From positions 17,801 to 81,800 of the forward strand of contig JAVBQA010000008.1 of NCBI GenBank assembly GCA_031549325.1: a stretch of DNA of 64,000 nucleotides, read 5' to 3'. The notes beneath the pieces are model-generated. The model was not told the origin of the DNA, ran no database searches, and saw only the letters and a program-made list of their open reading frames with translations. Each line of letters opens with the position of its first letter. Position 1 is the first letter of the stretch. Both the position numbers and the translations under genes were made by a program. Positions 56,568 to 64,000 of the stretch are shown here, piece by piece. This DNA is from JAJDGF01 sp031549325 (lineage in GTDB: Bacteria; Bacillota; Clostridia; Christensenellales; Aristaeellaceae).

Positions 56568-57125
56568 TTACGCGCGGGACATATACTCACCCGTGCGGGT
56601 GTCGATGCGCAGCACGTCGCCGGTCTCGATGAACAGCGGCACCTGCAAGGTATAGCCGGTCTCGAGGGTGGCGGGCTTGAACGTGGTGGATGCTGTATCG
56701 CCCTTAAAGCCGGGCTCGGTGTTGGTCACCTCAAGCTCCACGAAGTTGGGCGGGGCCACCGAGAACGCCGCTCCCTTGAAGAAGCGCACGGTGACGTTGG
56801 TGTTTTCCTTTACATAGGGGATCGCGTCCTCCACCTGCTCGTGCGTCAAGCCCATCTGCTCGAAGTTCTCAAGATCCATGAAGTAATACAGGTCGCCATC
56901 GTTGTACATATACTGCATTTCTTTGGTCTCGATGTGCGCCTTGGGCATCGTGTCGTTGGGATTGAACGTGCGCTCCAGCACCGCGCCGGTCATGACGTTC
57001 TTGATCTTGGTGCGCACAAAGGCCGCGCCCTTGCCCGGCTTGACGTGCTGGAAGTCGACGATCGTCCACACGCCGTTGTCCATCTCAAAGGTGATGCCGT
57101 TCCTGAAGTCGCCTGCGGTAATCAT
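56568..57125 (-). CDS. efp: Elongation factor P
   Basis: 185 residues, three beta-barrel domains. 'HVKPGKGAAFVRTKIKN' holds the loop Lys that enters the ribosome; 'GDTASTTFKPATLETGY' and 'IDTRTGEYMSRA' are the conserved C-terminal parts. It relieves stalling at polyproline. The ATG at 57125 follows AGGAGG, 27 bases after pepP, the usual pepP-efp pair. Confidence 0.97.
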   Translation of the reverse strand: MITAGDFRNGITFEMDNGVWTIVDFQHVKPGKGAAFVRTKIKNVMTGAVLERTFNPNDTMPKAHIETKEMQYMYNDGDLYYFMDLENFEQMGLTHEQVEDAIPYVKENTNVTVRFFKGAAFSVAPPNFVELEVTNTEPGFKGDTASTTFKPATLETGYTLQVPLFIETGDVLRIDTRTGEYMSRA

Positions 57126-57152
57126 GAATGGGTTCCTCCTAAATATAGTGTG

Positions 57153-58217
57153 CTATATAGTGATCAGCGCTCTGTCTGCTGTAATCGGGTTCGTGTAGCC
57201 GGATTCGGTGATGATGGCCATGTCCTCAATGCGGCAGCCCCCGAGGCCCGGGATGTAGATGCCAGGCTCGACGGTCACCACATGCCCTGGAACCATCACG
57301 TCCTCGCTCGCCATGCGGAAGCTGGGTTCCTCATGCACCAGCAGCCCCACGCCGTGTCCCAGCGAGTGCCCGAACGCGCCTGGGTACTTCGCGTCGATGA
57401 GATCCCGCGCGGCCTTGTCCACATCTTTTCCGACCGCTCCCGGCCGAATGGCCTTAAAGGATTCGGTTTGCGCCAACAGCACGGTGTCGTAGACGTCGCG
57501 AAGTTCCTTGCTGATTTTGCCAATGGCCAAGGTGCGCGTCATGTCGCACTTGTAACCATCCACCTGCGCCCCGAAATCCAGCGTAAGCAGCTCGCCTTTT
57601 TGAATGGGGCGGTCCGACGGCACCGCATGCGGCAGCGAGCCGTTCGGGCCGGCGCAGGCGATGGTTTCAAACGCGGCCGCCTCGGATCCGAGCCGCATCA
57701 TGGTGTAGTCGAGCGCCAGCTGCACCTCGCGCTCGGTCATGCCTGGCTTGATGACGCCGAGCAGCTCGTCAAACGCCTTGCAGGCGATGACAGCGGCCTG
57801 CTCGATCTTCTGGATCTCAGAGGCGTCTTTAACTTTGCGCAGCGCTTCGGGCAAGCATTGGAGCGGCAGCAACTCAATGCCGGCCAGCTTCTCCTTAGCG
57901 GTGTCGAAGTCCAGAACGGTGGTGGCGTCGGCCTCAAACGCCAAGCAGCTCAGGCCGCGCGCGTCCACCAGTCTTTTCAGCAGATCCGGCTGGCGGATGC
58001 CATTGCCTAGGCGCTCCACCGGGCAATCGGGCGACTGGCGCTCGGCCTGCTCAATGTACCTGAAATCGGTCAGAATCACGCATTCGCCGTCGGCGATGAA
58101 CAGCGCGCCCTCACCGGTAAACCCAGACAGGTATCGAATGTTTTCCGGCTTGACGATCCACGCGGCTTTCAGCCCATTGTGTTCCATCAACGCAAACAGC
58201 TTGTCACGGCGACCCAT
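57153..58217 (-). CDS. pepP: Xaa-Pro aminopeptidase (M24B)
   Basis: 354 residues. Creatinase-like N-terminal domain and M24 pita-bread catalytic domain: 'LTLDFGAQVDGYKCDMTRT' (two Asp), 'GHSLGHGVGLLVHE' (His), 'VTVEPGIYIPG' (Glu) and 'GCRIEDMAIITE' (Glu) bind two metals. It removes N-terminal residues before proline. The ATG at 58217 has GGGGGA 7 bases upstream; ATG 58232 overlaps that site. It precedes efp in one operon; divergent from the TlpA-like gene. Confidence 0.95.
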   Translation of the reverse strand: MGRRDKLFALMEHNGLKAAWIVKPENIRYLSGFTGEGALFIADGECVILTDFRYIEQAERQSPDCPVERLGNGIRQPDLLKRLVDARGLSCLAFEADATTVLDFDTAKEKLAGIELLPLQCLPEALRKVKDASEIQKIEQAAVIACKAFDELLGVIKPGMTEREVQLALDYTMMRLGSEAAAFETIACAGPNGSLPHAVPSDRPIQKGELLTLDFGAQVDGYKCDMTRTLAIGKISKELRDVYDTVLLAQTESFKAIRPGAVGKDVDKAARDLIDAKYPGAFGHSLGHGVGLLVHEEPSFRMASEDVMVPGHVVTVEPGIYIPGLGGCRIEDMAIITESGYTNPITADRALITI

Positions 58218-58285
58218 GGAGACATCCCCCATTTCATTGCATACACTATATTTTAACACATCGAGTGCTCGAATACCAGAAAAGA

Positions 58286-58303
58286 TTCTGCAAATTCTGC
58301 AAA
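58286..58303. repeat. Tandem 9-base direct repeat
   Basis: TTCTGCAAA occurs twice without a gap, 14 bases upstream of the -35 of the TlpA-like gene promoter, in the pepP-tlpA divergent gap. Confidence 0.7.
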
Positions 58304-58317
58304 GCCGTGCACATCCC

Positions 58318-58346
58318 TTGACAGAAGCTGGCCAATGCGCGATACT
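58318..58346 (+). promoter_or_regulatory. Promoter of the TlpA-like gene
   Basis: -35 TTGACA (58318-58323), 17-base spacer, -10 GATACT (58341-58346), 26 bases before the start codon. Confidence 0.8.
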
Positions 58347-58371
58347 GTGCGTGAGAGAGGTGATTTGCCCC

Positions 58372-58908
58372 ATGAAAAAGATACTTTGGTTGTTGGTTGT
58401 GATGCTGTTGCTTGCTCCGGTTTGCGCGCAGGCACAACCGGAAAAACCGGTCATTTTCGGCGACTTCGAAGTCGAGGACATCTATGGCGAGGCGCGGGAT
58501 CAGACCCTGATCACAGGCGCAAAACTCAGCTTCATCAATGTCTGGGGCACATATTGTGGCCCGTGCATCGAGGAGATGCCCTTCCTGGCAGAGCTGGCCG
58601 AGGAATACAAGGATGAGGTGCAGTTCATCGGCATCGTGTGCGACGTGCGCAGCTACGGCGGTGAGGCGGATCCCGACCTGCTGAAGCTGGCGGTGCAAAT
58701 CGCCGATGAAACCGGCGCCAGCGCCTATCCTCACCTGATTCCCAACGACGCCATGATCGAGCGCGTGCTGGGCGGCATTCAGGCCATTCCCACCTCGTTC
58801 TTCTTGGATGCGGAGGGGCGGCAGGTGGGCAGCGCGGTCGTCGGCTCCAATGGCAAGGAAGACTGGATGAGGATCATCGACGAGGCGCTGGCCCAGGTGG
58901 AGGGCTGA
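58372..58908 (+). CDS. Exported TlpA/ResA-like thioredoxin
   Basis: 178 residues. A signal peptide (about 1-22, ending 'APVCAQAQ'; no proper lipobox) leads to a thioredoxin fold with 'FINVWGTYCGPCIEEMPFL' (CxxC active site) and cis-Pro region 'GIQAIPTSFFLD'. It would reduce or oxidise disulfides outside the membrane, as ResA or TlpA do. No cytochrome-maturation genes are near. The ATG at 58372 has GAGAGAGGTGA about 8 bases upstream. Monocistronic. Confidence 0.93.
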   Translation: MKKILWLLVVMLLLAPVCAQAQPEKPVIFGDFEVEDIYGEARDQTLITGAKLSFINVWGTYCGPCIEEMPFLAELAEEYKDEVQFIGIVCDVRSYGGEADPDLLKLAVQIADETGASAYPHLIPNDAMIERVLGGIQAIPTSFFLDAEGRQVGSAVVGSNGKEDWMRIIDEALAQVEG

Positions 58909-58919
58909 GATTCAACCGC

Positions 58920-58962
58920 ACAACAACCCCTTCGTTCGCTAAGCGGGCGAGGGGGTTGTTGT
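58920..58962. terminator. Hairpin between the convergent TlpA-like and lysozyme genes
   Basis: ACAACAACCCC (58920-58930) pairs with GGGGTTGTTGT (58952-58962). It has no separate T run, but lies where both convergent genes need a stop. Confidence 0.6.
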
Positions 58963-58970
58963 CATATTCC

Positions 58971-59768
58971 CTATTCCGAGCCGTAGCTCTCGTCATCCGG
59001 CAGGCTCCAATCCGGCTCTTGAACCGGCTCGACGATCTCGTGCACAAAGGCTTCGAACTGCTTGGGCGTACCGTAGAACACGTTCATGTCGATGAACCGC
59101 TCCCGACCCTTGTAACCGGGCAGCGTTTCGCGATCCTTGTATTGCCAGAAGGTCCAGCGGGCCTTGTTGGGCAGGCTGGGCGCCTTGATCACGCTACGAA
59201 TCCACAGCGGGTATCCCTCGTAGCGCCCCCTGATGTACGCCAGATAGGTTTCGCTGGTGGCGTACAGAATCGGCTTTTTTCCGTAATGCGCGGTCAACCG
59301 ACCGAGCAGCGCGTCCAGAATCGGGAACACCGACTGGGCGTGTGGAGGCGACTTTCTGTGATCACCGTACAGCTCAATGTCCACCACCGGCGGCATCATG
59401 TTTTCATCCCTGGGCACGGCGGCGATGAAATTCTCCGCTTGGGTGAATCCGGAACTATCGAAGCTAAAGAAGTGGTAGAAGCCCAGCATCAGTTCTGTTT
59501 TTTGGGCGTTTTGCAGGTTCTGTTCCAGCATTGGATCCACATGGCCGCTGCCTTCCGTGGCCTTGATGAACGCAAACTGAATGTCTTGCGCGGCCAGCGT
59601 CTGCCAGTCGATGTCGCCCTGGTACTCGGACACGTCCACGCCGCGCACCGGGAAGTCTGCGCGCGATGGGTTGTTAAACCACAACACGCCATTGCTGAAC
59701 AGGTGAAAAACGCCCGCCAGGCAAAGCAGGACCAGCCCCAGCATGAACAACAGGATAATCTTCTTCAT
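58971..59768 (-). CDS. GH25 family lysozyme, membrane-anchored
   Basis: 265 residues. One N-terminal membrane helix (about 3-24), then the GH25 muramidase: 'GVDVSEYQGDIDWQTLA', 'FAFIKATEGSG', 'MPPVVDIELYG' and 'WTFWQYKD'. Catalytic Asp/Glu pair 'VDIE' present. It cleaves the glycan of peptidoglycan outside the cell. The ATG at 59768 has GGGG 5 bases upstream. It lies 87 bases after the LD-carboxypeptidase gene, possibly the last gene of that operon. Confidence 0.92.
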   Translation of the reverse strand: MKKIILLFMLGLVLLCLAGVFHLFSNGVLWFNNPSRADFPVRGVDVSEYQGDIDWQTLAAQDIQFAFIKATEGSGHVDPMLEQNLQNAQKTELMLGFYHFFSFDSSGFTQAENFIAAVPRDENMMPPVVDIELYGDHRKSPPHAQSVFPILDALLGRLTAHYGKKPILYATSETYLAYIRGRYEGYPLWIRSVIKAPSLPNKARWTFWQYKDRETLPGYKGRERFIDMNVFYGTPKQFEAFVHEIVEPVQEPDWSLPDDESYGSE

Positions 59769-59855
59769 GACAACCCCACATTGGCAATCGCTGCCTATCC
59801 GACGCATGGCATGTCCATCTTGTTCAATAACTCGTTTTGCGGCATTAGAATGGCA

Positions 59856-60812
59856 TCATTCCCTATGGAAAGACTCGTCAAACAACACGCGCAGCGTTTT
59901 CGCGCCCGCGTCCAGCGCACAGCGCGCGCCCAACGGCAGCGTCAGCGAAGGCTGGCAATGCCCGGCACGCAACCCGAGCAGTGTAGGCTTCCCGAACGGC
60001 TCCACCACGTCCCGGATGATTTCTCTGAGGCTCAGCCCAAAATCCGGGTATTCAATCGGGCAATCGGTGAACTGGCCGAACACCACGCCCGCGCAATCGC
60101 GAAACAACCCGGCGCTGGCAAGCTGCGTCAGCAGATGGTCCAAATGGTAGGTCTTTTCCCCCACTTCTTCCAAAAACAGAATCTTCCCCCGCGCGTCCAG
60201 CGCCCAGGGCGTCCCGCATAGCCCGGCGATCAGCGTCAGGTTGCCACCCGCAAGCAATCCTTCCGCCGCGCCTGCCGTGACGGTTTCCGTATCATAGCCG
60301 GTCGGGTTTTCCAAGAACCCATCCACCGGCCGCATCAGCATGTTGCGCAGGTGTTCCATAGAAAACGGGTCGAAGGACTCCCCGATCCAGTCCGAAACGG
60401 GCATCGGACCATGGAAGCTGGCCAAGGCGCACTTCTGCAGCAGCGCCACGTGCAGCGCCGTCACATCGCTGTACCCGAGGAAAGGCTTGGGATGCTTTTT
60501 TATGTTATCATAGTCCAGCATCGAGAGGATCCGGGGCGCGCCGTAGCCGCCGCGGATGCAGAAGATGCCCTCTACTTCGTCATCCGCAAACATGCGGTTG
60601 ATATCCAGCGCGCGCACATCGTCTGTCCCGGACAGGTAGCCGCGCACCTGTCCGCAGCTCTCTCCCAGCTTGACATGAAAGCCTTGCGCTTTCACGGCGT
60701 CGATGGCCCGACCCAGCCCGTTTTCGCTCCGAATCGCCCCGGACGGCGCGATCAAGCCCACCGTCGCGCCCTGGCGCAGCGGACGGGGATATTGTATCTT
60801 CATCTGTTGCAT
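59856..60812 (-). CDS. LD-carboxypeptidase (S66, LdcA family)
   Basis: 318 residues. 'GLIAPSGAI' start, nucleophile Ser in 'FLGYSDVTALH', Glu in 'ILFLEEVGE' and His in 'LRAGHCQPSLTLP' form the triad. It cuts the L-D bond of tetrapeptides to tripeptides in murein recycling. No signal peptide, so it acts in the cytoplasm. ATGs at 60812 and 60803 are both possible; the second overlaps the upstream stop as ATGA. Confidence 0.92.
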   Translation of the reverse strand: MQQMKIQYPRPLRQGATVGLIAPSGAIRSENGLGRAIDAVKAQGFHVKLGESCGQVRGYLSGTDDVRALDINRMFADDEVEGIFCIRGGYGAPRILSMLDYDNIKKHPKPFLGYSDVTALHVALLQKCALASFHGPMPVSDWIGESFDPFSMEHLRNMLMRPVDGFLENPTGYDTETVTAGAAEGLLAGGNLTLIAGLCGTPWALDARGKILFLEEVGEKTYHLDHLLTQLASAGLFRDCAGVVFGQFTDCPIEYPDFGLSLREIIRDVVEPFGKPTLLGLRAGHCQPSLTLPLGARCALDAGAKTLRVLFDESFHRE

Positions 60813-61975
60813 AGCACATCCATCACAAGCGCGGCTTGCATCGCCACGCCGATTTTTAGGCAGCCTTCGTCCAGCGAGAACCCGGCGCTGTGCAGCGGTG
60901 CAAACCCGCTCTTTCCAGGCGGCGTGCAGCCGATGTGGTAAAACGCACCCGGCGCTTCCCGGTTAAAATAGCCGAAGTCCTCGCCGCCCATGCTGGGAGC
61001 CTGTTTCACACGCGCGCTGTTCGTCCCGAGCAGACGCGCCGCCGTGTCGAGCACGCGCTGGGCGCACGTCTCGTCGTTGACAAGCGGGCAGTAGCCTTCC
61101 TGAATCTCCACCTTTGCCTCGCAGCCCATCGCCCGCGCGGCGCCCTCGGCTGCCTCCTTCGCTCGTCTGTGGAGCAGCGCGCGCACTTCGGGCGTGGCGG
61201 CCCGGATGGTGCCCTGCATGGTCACCTCGCCACAAAGAATGTTGCTGGCTTGGCCGCCGCGAATCTGGCCGATGGAAATCACCGCACTCTGAAGCGGCGA
61301 GACGTTGCGCGACACCACCGTGTGCAGCGCCGTCACTGCCTGCGCCGCGGCGAGGATGGCGTCCGCCCCCTGGTCGGGATACGCGCCGTGTCCGGACTTG
61401 CCCTCAATCGTGATCTTCAGCCCATCCGTCGAGGCGTTCAGCGTGCCCGCCCGGGTTTCGATCGCCCCTACCGGCAGGTACGGCTGCACGTGCAGTCCGA
61501 ACACCTCATCCACACCGCGCATCGCCCCAGACTCAACCATGGGCAGCGCGCCGCCATCGGTCTCCTCTGCGGGCTGGAACAGCAGCACAACGCTTCCGCA
61601 TAGCGCCTGTCTCACCTCGCCCAGCAGCCGCGCCGCGCCCAGCAGAATGGCCGTGTGCGCATCGTGGCCGCAGGCGTGCATGTAGCCCTCGTTCCTGGAT
61701 CTGAACGGGCAGCTGTCCGGCTCCAGCACCGGCAGCGCATCGACATCAGCCCTCAGCGCCACCGTCTTTCCAGGTTTTCCACCCTCGATGCGCCCGATTA
61801 CCCAAGTGCGATTGGTGGTGGTCGGGATACCCAGCGCATCCAGGGTTTTCAGAATCAGCGCCTGCGTCTCCAGCTCCTGAAACCCGGGTTCCGGACACTG
61901 GTGCAGCGCGCGGCGCAATTCAATCAGCCAGGGTTCGAGCGCATCTACGCGCCGGAGCAGCTCCTTGTCGGTCAT
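60800..61975 (-). CDS. M20 family amidohydrolase/peptidase
   Basis: 391 residues. 'RRALHQCPEPGFQE', metal sites 'HACGHDAHT', 'FQPAEET', 'GLHVQPY' and 'GGEDFGYF' match the M20D/amidohydrolase group (N-acyl amino-acid deacylases, N-acetyl-diaminopimelate deacetylase). Between alr and an LD-carboxypeptidase it may release amino acids or deacetylate wall-derived peptides. The ATG at 61975 overlaps the alr stop (ATGA). Confidence 0.9.
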   Translation of the reverse strand: MTDKELLRRVDALEPWLIELRRALHQCPEPGFQELETQALILKTLDALGIPTTTNRTWVIGRIEGGKPGKTVALRADVDALPVLEPDSCPFRSRNEGYMHACGHDAHTAILLGAARLLGEVRQALCGSVVLLFQPAEETDGGALPMVESGAMRGVDEVFGLHVQPYLPVGAIETRAGTLNASTDGLKITIEGKSGHGAYPDQGADAILAAAQAVTALHTVVSRNVSPLQSAVISIGQIRGGQASNILCGEVTMQGTIRAATPEVRALLHRRAKEAAEGAARAMGCEAKVEIQEGYCPLVNDETCAQRVLDTAARLLGTNSARVKQAPSMGGEDFGYFNREAPGAFYHIGCTPPGKSGFAPLHSAGFSLDEGCLKIGVAMQAALVMDVLCNR

Positions 61976-63096
61976 AGATTCACCTCGTTGCAGGCGGTGA
62001 AGTAGCTCGCGATGGACATCGGCTTCCCATCCCGCATATAGATTCTTGGCACCCGGCGCGAAATGCGGGACAGGCAATCGTTGCGGTTCAGTCCCTGCCA
62101 GGCGGCATACTCGTCGATCGGGATCGAGTCGCCCAGCAGCGTGGCCACATCGCCTGCCTGCGCGCACGGAATATCCGTCACGTCCACCATCATCTGATCC
62201 ATGCTGACAATGCCCAGCACCGGCGCCCGCTTCCCGCGAATCTGAACATATCCGGTGTTGACCTGCCGCACACAGCCGTCCGCGTACCCGGCGCTGATGG
62301 TGGCCACGACGGAATCCCGCACCAGCGGGTTTTCATCGTCATAGCCGATGTAAGCGCCTTGGGGCAATTGGCGAACCTGCGCCACGCGGGCCTTTAGCGC
62401 CGCGATTTGTTCGCAGCCCGACCCGGCATAGCCTTTGGGTTTCACGCCATACAGCCACGCCCCCAGCCGCACGCCGTCCAGGTGCGCTTCAGGATAGCGC
62501 ACCATGCCAATGCTGTCCAGTGCATGCAGCGCCGCGCCCTGAATTCCTGCTTTTCGGAGCGCATCCAGCTGCACAAGATCGGACGCGCGATCACGCAGCG
62601 CCAGGTGTGTGAACATGCCTTCAACCTTGATATCGGGCAGCCCGCCCGCACGGCACATTGCATCCGCATTGTCAAACCCAATCCGGTTCAACCCTGTGTT
62701 CAGTTTCAGGTGCACGCGTGCCGGTTTCCCAAGGCGTGCCGCCACGTCACTCAATGCCTCGGCTTGTTCTGCGCTGAACAGCGCCAAAATCAGTCCGGCC
62801 TCCACCGCTTCTTGCAGCGCAACCCCTATGGACGGCCCCATGACCAGCACGTCGGCCGCGGGCAGCGCGGCCTTCAGCTCCAGCCCTTCGTCCACCGTGG
62901 CGACCGCCAGCAGCGAAAGCCCCATGGCAAAAAGACGCCGCGCCACCGGCACAGCGCCCATGCCGTAGGCGTTTCCCTTCAGCACCGGGATCAGCAGCTT
63001 TCCGTTCAGCAGGGCGCGGGCCGATTCCACGTTCCGCGCCAGCGCGTCCAGGTCGATTTCAGCCCAGCATCGCGAGGTGGCCGACTCACAATTCAT
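61972..63096 (-). CDS. alr: Alanine racemase
   Basis: 374 residues. PLP lysine at Lys40 ('VLKGNAYGMGA'), catalytic Tyr in 'TISAGYADGCVR', 'LKLNTGLNRIGFD' and 'SMDQMMVDVT' identify Alr, which interconverts L- and D-Ala. The N-terminal 'RCWAEIDLDALARNV' is typical. The ATG at 63096 overlaps the transporter ATPase stop (ATGA), and its stop overlaps the amidohydrolase start. Its place in a peptide-uptake operon suggests a catabolic or recycling Alr rather than the sole biosynthetic copy. Confidence 0.95.
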   Translation of the reverse strand: MNCESATSRCWAEIDLDALARNVESARALLNGKLLIPVLKGNAYGMGAVPVARRLFAMGLSLLAVATVDEGLELKAALPAADVLVMGPSIGVALQEAVEAGLILALFSAEQAEALSDVAARLGKPARVHLKLNTGLNRIGFDNADAMCRAGGLPDIKVEGMFTHLALRDRASDLVQLDALRKAGIQGAALHALDSIGMVRYPEAHLDGVRLGAWLYGVKPKGYAGSGCEQIAALKARVAQVRQLPQGAYIGYDDENPLVRDSVVATISAGYADGCVRQVNTGYVQIRGKRAPVLGIVSMDQMMVDVTDIPCAQAGDVATLLGDSIPIDEYAAWQGLNRNDCLSRISRRVPRIYMRDGKPMSIASYFTACNEVNL

Positions 63097-64000
63097 GATC
63101 TTTCTAGCTCCCGCTGGTAGCGCTCCAGCTCCGCCCCGCTGCCGCGCACAAAATGGCCGGGCACAAGCTCTGCCCACTCGGTCTGCGCGTCAGACGCAAG
63201 GTTCGAGGGATCAAACACAACCAGCTGCTTCTCCCGCTCGGACGCCGGGTCGGGCATCGGGATGGCCGACAACAGCGCCTGGGTGTACGGGTGCAGCGGG
63301 TTCTTAAACAGCGCCTCTGTCTCAGCAAGCTCCACGAGCAAGCCCTTGTGAATCACGGCGATCCGGTCACAGATAAATCGCATCACGGACAGATCATGCG
63401 AAATGAGCAGATACGTCAGCCCGCGCTCGCGCTGGAGCTGCGCCAGCAGGTTCAGCACTTGCGCGCGGATGGACACGTCCAGCGCCGAGATCGGTTCGTC
63501 GGCGATGATGAATTCGGGTTGCATGATCAGCGCCCGCGCGATGCCGATGCGCTGACGCTGGCCGCCGGAAAACTCGTGCGGGAAGCGGCTCATGAACTCG
63601 GGCAGCAGGCCCACGTCCATCAGCGCCTTCGCGACTTGGTCGGCGCGCTCCTCGGGGCTCAGCTTGCGCTGATTCATCAGCCCTTCAGCCACGATGTATT
63701 CCACCTTGGCGCGCTCATTCAGGCTGGCCATGGGATCCTGGAAAATCATCTGGATTTTGCGGGTAACTTCTCGGTCCAGCGCCGCGTCGATCTTGCCGTC
63801 GATACGCTGGCCGCCAAATGTGATCTCGCCGCCGCTGGTCTCGTTGATGCGTATGATGGCGCGGCCGATGGTGGTTTTGCCCGATCCGGACTCGCCCACC
63901 AGCCCGAAGGTCTCGCCGCGATGGATGTCAAAGCTGACGCCGCGCACCGCCTCAAACGGCGCGCGCTTTTTCCCGAACCGCACGCGCAGATCGCGCACGC
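63093..64000 (-). CDS. Oligopeptide/dipeptide ABC transporter ATP-binding protein (OppF/DppF), 5' end missing
   Basis: About 302 residues; the gene runs off the right edge. Walker A 'GESGSGKTT', signature 'FSGGQRQRIGIARALI', Walker B 'FIIADEPISALD', 'LISHDLSVM' and the C-terminal oligopeptide module 'NPLHPYTQALLSAIP' are clear. It energises peptide import. The first residues ('MRDLRVRFGKK' if a GTG is used) read as the middle of the usual N-terminus, so the true start lies outside. It heads the visible part of the salvage operon. Confidence 0.93.
   Translation of the reverse strand, partial: VRDLRVRFGKKRAPFEAVRGVSFDIHRGETFGLVGESGSGKTTIGRAIIRINETSGGEITFGGQRIDGKIDAALDREVTRKIQMIFQDPMASLNERAKVEYIVAEGLMNQRKLSPEERADQVAKALMDVGLLPEFMSRFPHEFSGGQRQRIGIARALIMQPEFIIADEPISALDVSIRAQVLNLLAQLQRERGLTYLLISHDLSVMRFICDRIAVIHKGLLVELAETEALFKNPLHPYTQALLSAIPMPDPASEREKQLVVFDPSNLASDAQTEWAELVPGHFVRGSGAELERYQRELERS

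Noticed and set aside
57143..57158. Palindrome ATATAGTGTGCTATAT between pepP and efp as a NrdR box or operator
   Set aside because: It does not match NrdR outside the AT core, and the genes are unrelated to ribonucleotide reduction; it overlaps the pepP stop codon and is probably chance.
56547..58010. A 487-codon open frame on the plus strand opposite efp and pepP
   Set aside because: Antisense shadow; the opposite strand has two unmistakable genes with ribosome sites.
58971..59768. GH25 lysozyme as a phage endolysin
   Set aside because: It has its own membrane anchor, no holin or phage genes nearby, and sits beside wall-salvage genes.

Overview
The window reads as chromosomal DNA of a GC-rich (about 60% by eye, not computed), endospore-forming member of the Clostridia (Bacillota). 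The evidence is a complete spoIIAA-spoIIAB-sigF operon, a second SigB/F/G-type sigma factor, type III pantothenate kinase, anaerobic ribonucleotide reductase NrdDG, ThyX, a CD1247-type acidic zinc-ribbon protein, LexA boxes of the Gram-positive type and strong Shine-Dalgarno sites. A Christensenellales-like lineage is a reasonable guess from GC and gene content, but I cannot place it further. Nearly all of the DNA is coding. There is no rRNA, no tRNA that I can see, no CRISPR array and no insertion sequence.

Layout. 1-9.2 kb: the end of clpC, a racemase/methyltransferase pair, a class A penicillin-binding protein, a short FtsH, the spoIIA operon, a WYL regulator and a zinc-ribbon protein. 9.3-12 kb: a tyrosine recombinase with an AT-rich upstream half, then an SOS-controlled divergon with lexA on one side and a Cys-rich mini-protein plus an NTP pyrophosphohydrolase on the other. 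12-23.7 kb (minus strand): one long, tightly coupled run for tRNA modification, RNA processing and mismatch repair (TIGR03960, DUF2344, a truncated RNase G, miaB, a RicA-like protein with a Cys/His tail, mutS, mutL, miaA, a phosphatase). 23.9-32.5 kb: a LysA-type decarboxylase, then rnhA, proC, a sigma factor with a degenerate anti-sigma-like protein, an HD hydrolase, rsfS, a nadD-yqeK fusion, yhbY, obg and nth. 32.6-41.7 kb: a DUF3343/cysteine-desulfurase divergon, a D,D-carboxypeptidase, then ycaQ-mrfA-nrdG-nrdD, with NrdR boxes at the nrdD promoter.

41.9-49.5 kb: tandem-domain thyX, a C26 amidotransferase, an acetyltransferase, a membrane protein, an S41 protease, a PucR-type regulator, a UgpC/MsmX ATPase and a YfbR-type nucleotidase. 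49.5-58.2 kb: a TPP riboswitch with thiT, pgi, a DUF3810 membrane metalloprotease candidate, an ECF S-component with coaX and a cupin, a VOC protein, the CD1247-type protein, efp and pepP. 58.3-64 kb: a TlpA-like thioredoxin, a GH25 lysozyme, then an operon entering from the right edge (Opp/Dpp ATPase, alr, M20 amidohydrolase, LD-carboxypeptidase) that looks like wall-peptide uptake and salvage.

The most interesting points are the SOS box placed exactly in the spacer of the Cys-protein/pyrophosphohydrolase promoter, the pairing of an MrfA-type helicase with a YcaQ-type crosslink glycosylase behind nrdDG, the anti-sigma-like protein that has lost its ATPase motifs, the tandem ThyX with split active-site motifs, and the metal-binding tail on the RicA-like protein next to MiaB. 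None is a proven new system; each is testable by comparison with relatives.
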